Shown: positions 1 to 5,742 of the stretch, in pieces | How positions within the stretch are numbered: the stretch's first letter is position 1 | Layout: each line of letters opens with the position of its first letter | Source of the DNA: Sulfurimonas autotrophica | GTDB taxonomy: Bacteria; Campylobacterota; Campylobacteria; Campylobacterales; Sulfurimonadaceae | Direction: 5' to 3' | Assembly: GCA_015662405.1 (NCBI GenBank) | Contig: DQUE01000141.1 | Coordinates: 1 to 7,420, forward strand | DNA length: 7,420 nucleotides | Notes under the pieces: generated by a model | The model's database searches: none | Seen by the model: only the letters and a program-made list of their open reading frames with translations | What the model was told of the DNA's origin: nothing | Position numbers and translations under genes: made by a program

Positions 1-375
1 AAAAGATTTTACACCCTCTAAATTGACTTCAGGGCGAACAGCTATTTTTATAGTAACTTCAATTTTATCGTCACCCTTTTCAAACTTAGAAATAGTTGGC
101 TCACCAATTAATGACGCACTATCAATACCCAACTCTTCCAAGCCTTTTGTAAGCACTTCACGAAGTGCTTCCGCTTCAGCATCTTCAACAAGTTTTTGAC
201 CATACTGCTTTTTGATGATAGCAACAGGAACTTTCCCTTTACGAAAACCTTGAACATTTGCAGTTTTAGAGAGTTGTTTTGCAATTTTTTCTACGTTTGC
301 ATTTACCTCATCCATAGAGATTGTAGCTTCAATTTGAGCATTTGCGCCATCTATTTTATTTGATTTGATTTCCAT
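1..375 (-). CDS. tig: Trigger factor, N-terminal part (runs off the window edge)
   Basis: Ribosome-associated chaperone and peptidyl-prolyl isomerase that meets nascent chains at the exit tunnel. Only the first 125 residues lie in the window; the reading frame continues past base 1 without a stop. It begins MEIKSNKIDGANAQIEATIS and carries the family's ribosome-docking signature GFRKGKVP at residues 43-50, the position it has in the E. coli protein, followed by the usual helix and strand region (IIKKQYGQKLVEDAEAEALREV). This is the ribosome-binding domain; the PPIase and C-terminal chaperone domains would lie outside. The ATG at 375 is preceded by AAAAGGA at 387-381, five bases away, a strong ribosome-binding site. 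It lies 73 bases after lspA in the same direction and seems to have its own promoter as well. The identification is secure; domain completeness cannot be judged. Confidence 0.95.
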   Translation of the reverse strand, partial: MEIKSNKIDGANAQIEATISMDEVNANVEKIAKQLSKTANVQGFRKGKVPVAIIKKQYGQKLVEDAEAEALREVLTKGLEELGIDSASLIGEPTISKFEKGDDKIEVTIKIAVRPEVNLEGVKSF

Positions 376-380
376 TAATT

Positions 381-387
381 TCCTTTT
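381..387 (-). promoter_or_regulatory. Ribosome-binding site of tig
   Basis: AAAAGGA on the minus strand, five bases before ATG 375. It fixes the start of trigger factor. Confidence 0.8.
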
Positions 388-400
388 AATTTGTGTTGTC

Positions 401-428
401 TGGTATATTATTGTGAACAATCATACCA
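401..428. promoter_or_regulatory. Candidate tig promoter lying inside an inverted repeat
   Basis: On the minus strand, TGGTATGAT at 428-420 is a good extended -10 (TG-n-TATGAT), which would start transcription near base 413, about 38 bases before tig. The same bases form one arm of a dyad. The outer arms TGGTAT (401-406) and ATACCA (423-428) match perfectly; the inner arms ATTGT (410-414) and ACAAT (417-421) also match, around a GA centre, with a two-base offset between arms. The plus strand therefore also shows a -10-like TGGTATATT at 401-409. No T-run follows on either strand, so this does not look like an intrinsic terminator for lspA. An operator overlapping the promoter is possible but is inference. 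Confidence 0.5.
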
Positions 429-448
429 AAAATGTGCTTTTTTTACGA

Positions 449-904
449 TTAATTTTTGCATAAATTTGGTCTGAAATGCAAAATCAATATCCATAATACA
501 GCAAAATCTATCATCACGTCAGCAAAATTAAAAACGGCAAAATTAAATCCGCAATGCCAATAAACCATATCTACAACGCCACCATGTATAAATCTGTCAT
601 AGATATTTGAAAGCGCTCCGCCCAAGAGTATTCCTCCAGGTAAAGCATAACAAAATTTTTGAAGATAAAGCAAATACCCAAAAACACCACTGACAAGTAG
701 CAGTTGAATATATTTCAAATACTCATCCAAAAATGCAAAGAGAGAAAAGGCAACACCTTTATTGTAAACAAGTATAAAATCTATGCACTCTGTATAGTAC
801 CGAAAACCCTCTACAAACAAACTCTTAATATTTTGATCGATAATAAATATACCTGCCATACTCAAAAAGAGTATTGCAGACAAACGCAATCTCTTATGTA
901 TCAT
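449..904 (-). CDS. lspA: Lipoprotein signal peptidase (signal peptidase II)
   Basis: Inner-membrane aspartyl protease that cuts the signal peptide from prolipoproteins after the conserved cysteine has been lipidated. The 151-residue length is normal. Hydrophobic segments are visible around residues 8-22, 64-81, 87-98 and 128-143, fitting the four-helix topology. Family motifs appear in order: IDQNIK (D23), YNKGVAFS (N48-S54), GGALSNIYDR (95-104), VVDM with catalytic D112, and FNFAD with catalytic D129. ATG 904 is preceded by AAGAAAG within the end of glmM, and the two genes overlap by 11 bases, so translation is probably coupled. In H. pylori the same neighbours occur, and this gene was once called ureD because it lies beside urease; here trigger factor follows instead. 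Nothing appears broken, and the call is secure. Confidence 0.96.
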   Translation of the reverse strand: MIHKRLRLSAILFLSMAGIFIIDQNIKSLFVEGFRYYTECIDFILVYNKGVAFSLFAFLDEYLKYIQLLLVSGVFGYLLYLQKFCYALPGGILLGGALSNIYDRFIHGGVVDMVYWHCGFNFAVFNFADVMIDFAVLWILILHFRPNLCKN

Positions 905-2237
905 TTAATACTTTCTTAAAAAAATCTACTATTTCATCCATTTTTTTATGCATTATCTCTGCATCTTTTCCTTCTAAAAGAACTCTTAACTTATTTTCTG
1001 TTCCTGAATAGCGTATAAGATGACGAATACCCTCTTTTTCTAGCTTAGCAAGTTTTTCATCCAGTGAAGCGATCTCGTTAAGAGGCTTTTTGCTCTTTAC
1101 ATGTAAATTTACAAGCTTTTGTGGATATAAAGAAAAAGGACGCAAAAGTTGCGAAACTGGTCTCTTTTTATCTATAAGCAGTGCAAGTACTTGAAGTGCT
1201 GCTACAAGCCCATCTCCCGTTTTTGTATGGTCACTAAAAATAATGTGTCCACTCTGTTCTCCACCAAAGTTAATTCCCTGCTTTTTCATAATTTCTAGCA
1301 CATGCTTGTCTCCAACATCTGAGCGAAAAAGTTGCAATCCCTTTTGCGACAGATAATCCTCAAGCCCCTGATTGCTCATAACAGTAGTTACAATACCTCC
1401 TCCTTCGAGTTTGTTTTGCTCATACAGATAAACACCAAGTGCACCTAAAAGTTGATCCCCATCTACAACTTCACCTTTTTCATCAACAATAACCACTCTA
1501 TCTGCATCACCATCAAGTGCTATTCCCAAATCTGCTCTATATTTGACAACACTATTACGCACATCTTTTACATGTAAAGCACCACAATCTTCATTAATAT
1601 TAAAACCATTTGGTTTATTATGCAAAACAATCACTTCTGCCCCAAGCTCTTCTAAAACTGTCGGACCCACTTTATAGGCTGCTCCATTAGCAGTATCTAA
1701 AACTATGCGTATTCCCTGGAGCGTCATATGCTTAGGAAATGAGTTTTTCAACTCCACTATATAGCGACCTATAACATCATCTATACGCTTTGCTTTTCCT
1801 ATGTTTTTTCCTGTAACCTGTGACTTCATTAGAAGCTTTTCATTAAAATATATATTTTCTATCTCTTGTTCAATCTCACTTGTAAACTTATCCCCATAAG
1901 CATTAAAAAATTTAATCCCATTATCTTCATAGGAGTTATGCGAAGCAGAAATCATAATTCCCGCATCACAACGCATATTTTCAGTAATGTAAGCAATCGC
2001 GGGCGTAGGCATAGGACCTACTTGAATAACATCATACCCAATAGCTGTCAAACCACTCACAATGGCATTTTCTATCATGTAACCACTTCTACGTGTATCT
2101 TTACCTACAAGTATTTTGTTTGTCACAGCAGATGATTTCAAATATACCCCAACAGCCATAGCAACTCTCATCGCGACAGAAGCACTTAGAAAAGAACCTG
2201 CCTCACCCCTTACACCATCTGTGCCAAATAATTTCAT
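894..2237 (-). CDS. glmM: Phosphoglucosamine mutase
   Basis: Converts glucosamine-6-phosphate to glucosamine-1-phosphate, feeding UDP-GlcNAc for peptidoglycan and lipopolysaccharide. With the start at ATG 2237 the protein has 447 residues, the usual length, and opens with the family N-terminus MKLFGTDGVRG. The catalytic phosphoserine is S99 in ISASHNS, the magnesium loop is LDGDADR (D242, D244, D246), the sugar loop is GEQSGH (326-331), and the phosphate-binding loop is RYSGTENKLRV (409-419), where N415 replaces the proline common in other phyla. An in-frame TTG at 2279 would add 14 residues, but it lies before the transcription start expected from the -10 at 2288-2283, and the added residues precede the conserved N-terminus. 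GGGAG about ten bases before ATG 2237 can serve as ribosome-binding site. The gene diverges from rpsT and overlaps lspA downstream. Confidence 0.97.
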   Translation of the reverse strand: MKLFGTDGVRGEAGSFLSASVAMRVAMAVGVYLKSSAVTNKILVGKDTRRSGYMIENAIVSGLTAIGYDVIQVGPMPTPAIAYITENMRCDAGIMISASHNSYEDNGIKFFNAYGDKFTSEIEQEIENIYFNEKLLMKSQVTGKNIGKAKRIDDVIGRYIVELKNSFPKHMTLQGIRIVLDTANGAAYKVGPTVLEELGAEVIVLHNKPNGFNINEDCGALHVKDVRNSVVKYRADLGIALDGDADRVVIVDEKGEVVDGDQLLGALGVYLYEQNKLEGGGIVTTVMSNQGLEDYLSQKGLQLFRSDVGDKHVLEIMKKQGINFGGEQSGHIIFSDHTKTGDGLVAALQVLALLIDKKRPVSQLLRPFSLYPQKLVNLHVKSKKPLNEIASLDEKLAKLEKEGIRHLIRYSGTENKLRVLLEGKDAEIMHKKMDEIVDFFKKVLNDT

Positions 2238-2282
2238 ATACTGCACGCTCCCACTCTTCTGATTAAAATAGATTTTCAAGAC

Positions 2283-2291
2283 ATTTTACCA
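2283..2291 (-). promoter_or_regulatory. Candidate promoter of glmM-lspA (extended -10)
   Basis: The minus strand reads TGGTAAAAT at 2291-2283, a TG-n extended -10 with hexamer TAAAAT at 2288-2283. Transcription would begin near 2276, giving a leader of about 39 bases before ATG 2237. No good -35 is visible; AT-rich runs lie upstream, as is common for sigma-70 promoters in Campylobacterota. Confidence 0.55.
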
Positions 2292-2300
2292 CCCTTTAAC

Positions 2301-2328
2301 TTAATTTTAATTATTTTTAAGGTAATAT
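2301..2328 (+). promoter_or_regulatory. Candidate promoter of rpsT-prfA
   Basis: TAATAT at 2323-2328 is a plausible -10, preceded by periodic T-rich and A-rich tracts at 2301-2320 in place of a -35, the pattern known for Campylobacter-type sigma-70 promoters. Transcription would start near 2335, about 26 bases before the rpsT ATG. It lies back to back with the glmM promoter, roughly 35-40 bases apart. Confidence 0.5.
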
Positions 2329-2344
2329 TTCGCACTTAAATTCC

Positions 2345-2352
2345 AAAAAGGA
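2345..2352 (+). promoter_or_regulatory. Ribosome-binding site of rpsT
   Basis: AAAAAGGA, eight bases before ATG 2361; a strong match to the 16S anti-Shine-Dalgarno sequence, as expected for a highly translated ribosomal protein gene. Confidence 0.75.
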
Positions 2353-2360
2353 CTCACTAT

Positions 2361-2621
2361 ATGGCAAATCACAAGTCATCAATTAAGAGAATTCGTCAAA
2401 CACTCGTTCGTACTGAACGTAATCGTTTCTATAGAACTCGTCTTAAAAACATCGTAAAAGCAGTTAATTCAGCAGTTGAAGCTAGAAATAAAGAAGAAGC
2501 ACAAGCAGCATTGAAAGTTGCTAACCAGCAAATCCATAAATTTGTAAGCAAAGGTATCTTAAAAAAAGAGACTGCTGCAAGAAAAGTAAGCCGTCTACAC
2601 AAAACTGTAAACGCAATATAA
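2361..2621 (+). CDS. rpsT: 30S ribosomal protein S20
   Basis: Small-subunit protein that binds 16S rRNA near the 5' domain and helix 44 during assembly. The 86-residue, lysine- and arginine-rich, almost wholly helical sequence begins MANHKSSIKRIRQTLVRTER, the typical S20 opening (MANxKSAxKRxRxxxxR). It ends in the conserved helix with KGILKKETAARKVSRLHKTV, matching the family pattern (KGxIHxNxAARxKSRLxxxV). Length is standard. A strong ribosome-binding site precedes the ATG. prfA follows after 12 bases on the same strand, so the two are probably cotranscribed; the rpsT-prfA pair is known from H. pylori (HP0076-HP0077). An autoregulatory leader like that of E. coli is not evident: the predicted leader is only about 26 bases. 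Confidence 0.97.
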   Translation: MANHKSSIKRIRQTLVRTERNRFYRTRLKNIVKAVNSAVEARNKEEAQAALKVANQQIHKFVSKGILKKETAARKVSRLHKTVNAI

Positions 2622-2633
2622 AGGTAGCACTCA

Positions 2634-3701
2634 ATGCTAGCAGATAAACTGACACCGTTTATCAACCGCTATAATGAACTTAGCGAACTGCTAAGTTCCC
2701 CTGATATCACCTCTGACATCAAACGAATGACAGAACTCTCCAAAGAACAATCTTCACTTTTACCTATCGTTGAAAAAGCAAAAGAGTATAAAGCACTTCT
2801 AGAAGAGATTACTGACTCAAAAGAGATGCTCTCAGATCTTGAAATGGGAGATATGGCAAAAGAGGAACTCAAAGAGCTTGAGCCAAAAAAAGCAACTATA
2901 GAAGAAGAGATTAAAATGCTTCTCTTGCCAAAAGACCCTAATGATGACAGAAATATCATTGTTGAGCTCCGTGCAGGTGCCGGTGGGGATGAAGCGGCAA
3001 TTTTTGTTGGAGATCTCTTTGATGCTTATACCCGTTATGCAGATTTAAAAGGATGGAAAATAGAGCTTATGAGTACTTCTCCATCTGATGCAGGCGGGTA
3101 CAAAGAGGTTGTAGCGCTTATAAAAGGTGAGCAGGTTTACTCTCGGTTGAAATATGAAGGTGGAACACACCGCGTACAGCGTGTACCACAAACAGAGAGT
3201 CAAGGGCGTGTACATACTTCAGCTATAACAGTAGCTGTCATGCCAGAAGTTGATGATGTTGAAATTGAAATCAATGATAATGATTTAAAAATTGATGTTA
3301 TGCGCTCTTCAGGATGTGGTGGGCAGTCAGTAAATACAACCGACTCAGCTGTGAGAATTACTCACTTGCCAACAGGTTTAGTTGTTACCAACCAAGATCA
3401 AAAATCACAACACAAAAACCGTGAAAAAGCAATGAAAGTCCTCAAAGCAAGACTTTATGACTTACAAATGCAAGAAGCGCAAGCTGAAGATGCAGCACAG
3501 CGCGCCGCACAAGTAGGAACAGGTGACAGAAGTGGAAGAATTAGAACCTATAACTATCCACAAAACCGTATCAGTGATCATAGAATTAACTTGACACTTT
3601 ATAGGTTAAATGAAATTATGAGCGGTGGGTTGTTTGATGAGATTATCGAACCGCTTATAGCCGATCATCAAGCAAAAATTGTAGAAGCAGCAGGGCTTTA
3701 G
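2634..3701 (+). CDS. prfA: Peptide chain release factor 1
   Basis: Recognises UAA and UAG stop codons in the ribosomal A site and triggers hydrolysis of peptidyl-tRNA. The 355 residues match the usual length. Residues 1-100 form a charged, helical domain 1. The stop-codon-reading tripeptide is P185-Q186-T187 in HRVQRVPQTESQGRVHTS, the P-x-T form that marks RF1 (RF2 has SPF). The catalytic GGQ is residues 229-231 within RSSGCGGQSVNTTDSAVRITH, and the C-terminal RTYNYPQNRISDHR (304-317) is also conserved. RF2 is excluded by the tripeptide, and the short GGQ-only rescue factors by the full-length N-terminal domains. ATG 2634 sits eight to nine bases after AAAGG, which overlaps the rpsT stop. The gene converges on dapF, with 16 bases between the stop codons. 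Confidence 0.97.
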   Translation: MLADKLTPFINRYNELSELLSSPDITSDIKRMTELSKEQSSLLPIVEKAKEYKALLEEITDSKEMLSDLEMGDMAKEELKELEPKKATIEEEIKMLLLPKDPNDDRNIIVELRAGAGGDEAAIFVGDLFDAYTRYADLKGWKIELMSTSPSDAGGYKEVVALIKGEQVYSRLKYEGGTHRVQRVPQTESQGRVHTSAITVAVMPEVDDVEIEINDNDLKIDVMRSSGCGGQSVNTTDSAVRITHLPTGLVVTNQDQKSQHKNREKAMKVLKARLYDLQMQEAQAEDAAQRAAQVGTGDRSGRIRTYNYPQNRISDHRINLTLYRLNEIMSGGLFDEIIEPLIADHQAKIVEAAGL

Positions 3702-3710
3702 CTTTGCTTT

Positions 3711-3730
3711 GTGGGATTTACTCTTCCCAC
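3711..3730. terminator. Weak candidate bidirectional terminator between prfA and dapF
   Basis: GTGGGA (3711-3716) and TCCCAC (3725-3730) form a perfect 6-bp stem with an 8-base loop holding the dapF stop codon. It sits exactly where two converging genes meet. Neither strand has a T-run after the stem, so it is not a canonical intrinsic terminator; it could act as an RNA 3'-end stabiliser or be chance. Confidence 0.3.
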
Positions 3731-4476
3731 TCCGCTTCAAAGCTCTTCTTCACACGACCTTTAAAAGTAATGGTTTTATCATTTACCCCAAGATAAAGCG
3801 TATCGCCACTTGTTGGATAGACTTCTATATTATTATTCACTTTTCCCTCTTTATATGCTCTGTAAAAACAAGCTGCCATTCCAGTCCCGCAAGCCAGTGT
3901 TTCATCTTCAACACCACGCTCATATGTGCGTACTCTTAAATTTCCATCTTCTACATATGCAACATTTACATTAGCATTATAGATAAAACGTAATTCACGT
4001 GCTTCTTCCAAATCAAACTCTTTGATATTTTCACTGTATCTCACTAGATGTGGTACACCAGTATTTATAAGCCACCATATATGTCCATGAAATGATATAT
4101 CAGTCTCTATAATCTCAGGAGGAGTTAATTCACTCTCCACCATAGCACTTTTAGGAGTGTTGTCTTCTACTTTTGCACCTATAACACCAGCACCTGTCAT
4201 AAATTGCATCTCTGCAGGGGCAAGGTTATTGTTATAGGCATAATGTGCGCATGCTCTACTGCCGTTTCCACACATATCAGCATGACTTCCATCTGAATTA
4301 TAAAACTCCCACTCAAAATCATACTCTTCATGTGGAACAATCACGATAAGTCCATCTGCACCTATTCCCTCTTGACGATGACAGAGAGTTTTTGCAAGTT
4401 CACTGCGTTCTTGTTTTACATCATCGTGAAATATGACAAAATCATTTCCATTTGCACTATATTTTGCTATTTTCAT
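3718..4476 (-). CDS. dapF: Diaminopimelate epimerase
   Basis: Cofactor-independent racemase that turns LL- into meso-diaminopimelate, the precursor of lysine and of the peptidoglycan cross-linking residue. The 252 residues form the two-lobed fold, each lobe giving one catalytic cysteine: C69 in ADMCGNGSRA and C196 in ETLACGTGMAA. Substrate-binding landmarks are also present: N11 in SANGNDFV, N60 in YNSDGS, and E187-R188 in YERGVEDET. It is somewhat shorter than the E. coli enzyme (274 residues), as I recall is usual for Campylobacterota. ATG 4476 overlaps the coaE stop in an ATGA arrangement, and AGAGGA lies about ten bases before it. It is the last gene of the SpeE-like/coaE/dapF chain, and its stop codon lies in the loop of the 3711-3730 hairpin. 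The identification is secure. Confidence 0.97.
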   Translation of the reverse strand: MKIAKYSANGNDFVIFHDDVKQERSELAKTLCHRQEGIGADGLIVIVPHEEYDFEWEFYNSDGSHADMCGNGSRACAHYAYNNNLAPAEMQFMTGAGVIGAKVEDNTPKSAMVESELTPPEIIETDISFHGHIWWLINTGVPHLVRYSENIKEFDLEEARELRFIYNANVNVAYVEDGNLRVRTYERGVEDETLACGTGMAACFYRAYKEGKVNNNIEVYPTSGDTLYLGVNDKTITFKGRVKKSFEAEWEE

Positions 4477-5069
4477 CTCTTGTATATCCTCTTGATTTTC
4501 TCTACAAACGCTTCTACCTCATTTTGTAGATGTTTCAAATCTTTTGAATTATCTATAATCCAAGTTGCCTTCTCTCTTTTTTCATCAATAGGCATCTGTG
4601 AGCCAATACGCCGCAGTGACTCCTCTACTGAATACCCATTGCGTTTCATGAAACGTTCAAGCTGAATATCTGCAGGAGTATATACTACAACACTCTCTTT
4701 TATATCATAACGAGCATTTTCAAAAAAAAGCGGAATATCTATAAGGTATGGAAATTGAAATCTATCTTGTTTTTCACTGCGTTTTTCTATTTCAGCCTCT
4801 ATTTTGGGGTGCAAATATGCTTCTAATGTTTTTTTAGCCGTTGCATCTGAGAAAATCTTCTTTCCAAGTTTAGCACGGTCAACTTTCACTCCATCTACAT
4901 ACTCCTTCCCAAAACTCTCTTGAACCCATTGATACGAATCATCAAGAATTTCATGGGAAATAGTATCGGCATCAATGACCCGCATACCATTCAGTGCTAA
5001 AAGCGAAGCTACTGTACTTTTTCCAGTAGCTATACCGCCGGTTAATGCAATAGCATACTCATAAGCCAT
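4473..5069 (-). CDS. coaE: Dephospho-CoA kinase
   Basis: Cytosolic P-loop kinase that phosphorylates the ribose 3'-hydroxyl of dephospho-CoA with ATP, the last step of coenzyme A synthesis. The 198-residue length is typical. The Walker A motif GGIATGKS is residues 11-18, followed by the family's VIDADTISHE (31-40), YLHPKI (85-90, family LHP), the DIPLFFE strand (111-117) and the lid-region RIGSQMP (154-160), then IIDNS (171-175). The start at ATG 5069 shares one base with the TAA of the upstream SpeE-like gene (TAATG). I see no real Shine-Dalgarno in the 20 bases before it, so translation probably depends on ribosomes finishing the upstream gene. Its stop overlaps dapF by four bases. The speE-coaE neighbourhood is also known in H. 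pylori (HP0832-HP0831). Confidence 0.96.
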   Translation of the reverse strand: MAYEYAIALTGGIATGKSTVASLLALNGMRVIDADTISHEILDDSYQWVQESFGKEYVDGVKVDRAKLGKKIFSDATAKKTLEAYLHPKIEAEIEKRSEKQDRFQFPYLIDIPLFFENARYDIKESVVVYTPADIQLERFMKRNGYSVEESLRRIGSQMPIDEKREKATWIIDNSKDLKHLQNEVEAFVEKIKRIYKR

Positions 5070-5620
5070 TAGTTTTTAATAATGCCAAGATACTCTTTTC
5101 TTACATTGTTCCCCGTTGCAAAAGCAGCAGGATGTATATCACAATTATAGTACTCTAACCCATCAAGTAAATCGGTTCTTTGCAGGATGACATCTGCTGT
5201 TGGATGGTACTCTTTTGAGGCCAAAAGAGCTGTTTTTCCATTACCAAGGTTATATGGCATAATAATTTTTGCATACTTTGCTAATATTTGCATAATTTTC
5301 TTATTTTCTGCTACATCATCTAAAGATGGGTGCACGGTAACTAAAAGTCCATCTTCATGCAATACACGATTAAAGTGTGCCAAAACAGCTGCATCTGTAT
5401 CTAACTCTGAAATAACTACATCATACTTATCATCTGCCACGTCACGAAGCAGAGTAATATCAGTAGAAATTACATCGTAGTTTATCTCATCATATTTATA
5501 CTTTTGTATCTCTTGGACAAATCCTGCAGAGTTTTCGCTTATAATGAGCACATTATTTGGTTCTTTATGTGTACATAATGGTACATGTACCATCATTTCG
5601 TTATATATAAAATCTTTCAT
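5069..5620 (-). CDS. Shortened spermidine-synthase-like protein (Rossmann part only)
   Basis: A 183-residue relative of spermidine synthase SpeE, probably not a standard one. The start MKDFIYNEMMVHVPL lines up with the E. coli stretch RDEFIYHEMMTHVPL, and residues 157-168 (YYNCDIHPAAFA) match the SpeE C-terminus (YYNPAIHTAAFA). The N-terminal beta-strand domain of about 70 residues is absent: an in-frame TGA lies just before AGA-ATG 5620, and the 122 bases to the next gene could not hold it. The SAM-binding GGGDG is replaced by SENSAGF (28-34), and the catalytic aspartate region (ISDCTDP in E. coli) reads ISELDTD. The H. pylori SpeE is also divergent, so this may be a lineage form. AGGA lies eight bases before the ATG. 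It leads the chain with coaE and dapF. Family membership is fairly sure; enzymatic activity is doubtful. Confidence 0.75.
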   Translation of the reverse strand: MKDFIYNEMMVHVPLCTHKEPNNVLIISENSAGFVQEIQKYKYDEINYDVISTDITLLRDVADDKYDVVISELDTDAAVLAHFNRVLHEDGLLVTVHPSLDDVAENKKIMQILAKYAKIIMPYNLGNGKTALLASKEYHPTADVILQRTDLLDGLEYYNCDIHPAAFATGNNVRKEYLGIIKN

Positions 5621-5628
5621 TCTTCAAT

Positions 5629-5632
5629 TCCT
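5629..5632 (-). promoter_or_regulatory. Ribosome-binding site of the SpeE-like gene
   Basis: AGGA on the minus strand, eight bases before ATG 5620. It supports that ATG as a true start rather than a remnant of a longer frame. Confidence 0.55.
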
Positions 5633-5666
5633 GTTATGGGTGTTCCCCTTAGATTAATTAAAAGCG

Positions 5667-5675
5667 ATTTTAGCA
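5667..5675 (-). promoter_or_regulatory. Candidate promoter of the SpeE-like/coaE/dapF operon
   Basis: The minus strand reads TGCTAAAAT at 5675-5667, an extended -10 with TAAAAT at 5672-5667. Transcription would begin near 5660, some 40 bases before ATG 5620. The upstream DNA is AT-rich and lacks a clear -35. It is divergent from the promoter at 5704-5709. Confidence 0.55.
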
Positions 5676-5703
5676 TATTTGGATTAATTTTACTTAATAT
5701 CGC

Positions 5704-5709
5704 TATAAT
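5704..5709 (+). promoter_or_regulatory. Candidate promoter of the DUF2892 gene and purM (-10)
   Basis: A perfect consensus TATAAT, expected to start transcription near 5716, about 27 bases before ATG 5743. No good -35 is present, but T-rich and A-rich runs precede it (5676-5700). Confidence 0.6.
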
Positions 5710-5731
5710 TACAAAATATTTATATAAACTT

Positions 5732-5736
5732 AAAGG
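5732..5736 (+). promoter_or_regulatory. Ribosome-binding site of the DUF2892 gene
   Basis: AAAGG, six bases before ATG 5743, supporting translation of this small open frame. Confidence 0.6.
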
Positions 5737-5742
5737 TATAAA

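Noticed and set aside
704..919. Plus-strand open frame of 71 codons across lspA
   Set aside because: Antisense to lspA, low-complexity composition and no family resemblance.
1866..2135. Plus-strand open frame of 89 codons inside glmM
   Set aside because: Antisense shadow of a firmly identified gene; no ribosome-binding site or recognisable protein features.
2429..2959. Two minus-strand open frames opposite rpsT and prfA, one serine-rich
   Set aside because: Their composition is that expected from the reverse strand of lysine/glutamate-rich coding DNA; both lie wholly or mostly within genes of certain identity.
3709..3939. Plus-strand open frame opposite dapF
   Set aside because: Shadow of dapF; no supporting start signal.
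4330..4665. Plus-strand open frame of 111 codons across the coaE-dapF junction
   Set aside because: Antisense to two well-supported genes; hydrophobic look results from reverse-complement composition.
5187..5480. Plus-strand open frame of 97 codons opposite the SpeE-like gene
   Set aside because: Because the SpeE-like gene is degenerate I considered whether this strand was the real one, but the minus frame has clear SpeE landmarks, a ribosome-binding site and operon overlaps, and this one has none.
5621..5742. Possible remnant of the missing SpeE N-terminal domain upstream of the SpeE-like gene
   Set aside because: The gap is only 122 bases, has an in-frame stop just before the ATG, and holds two divergent promoters; no SpeE-like residues could be read in it.
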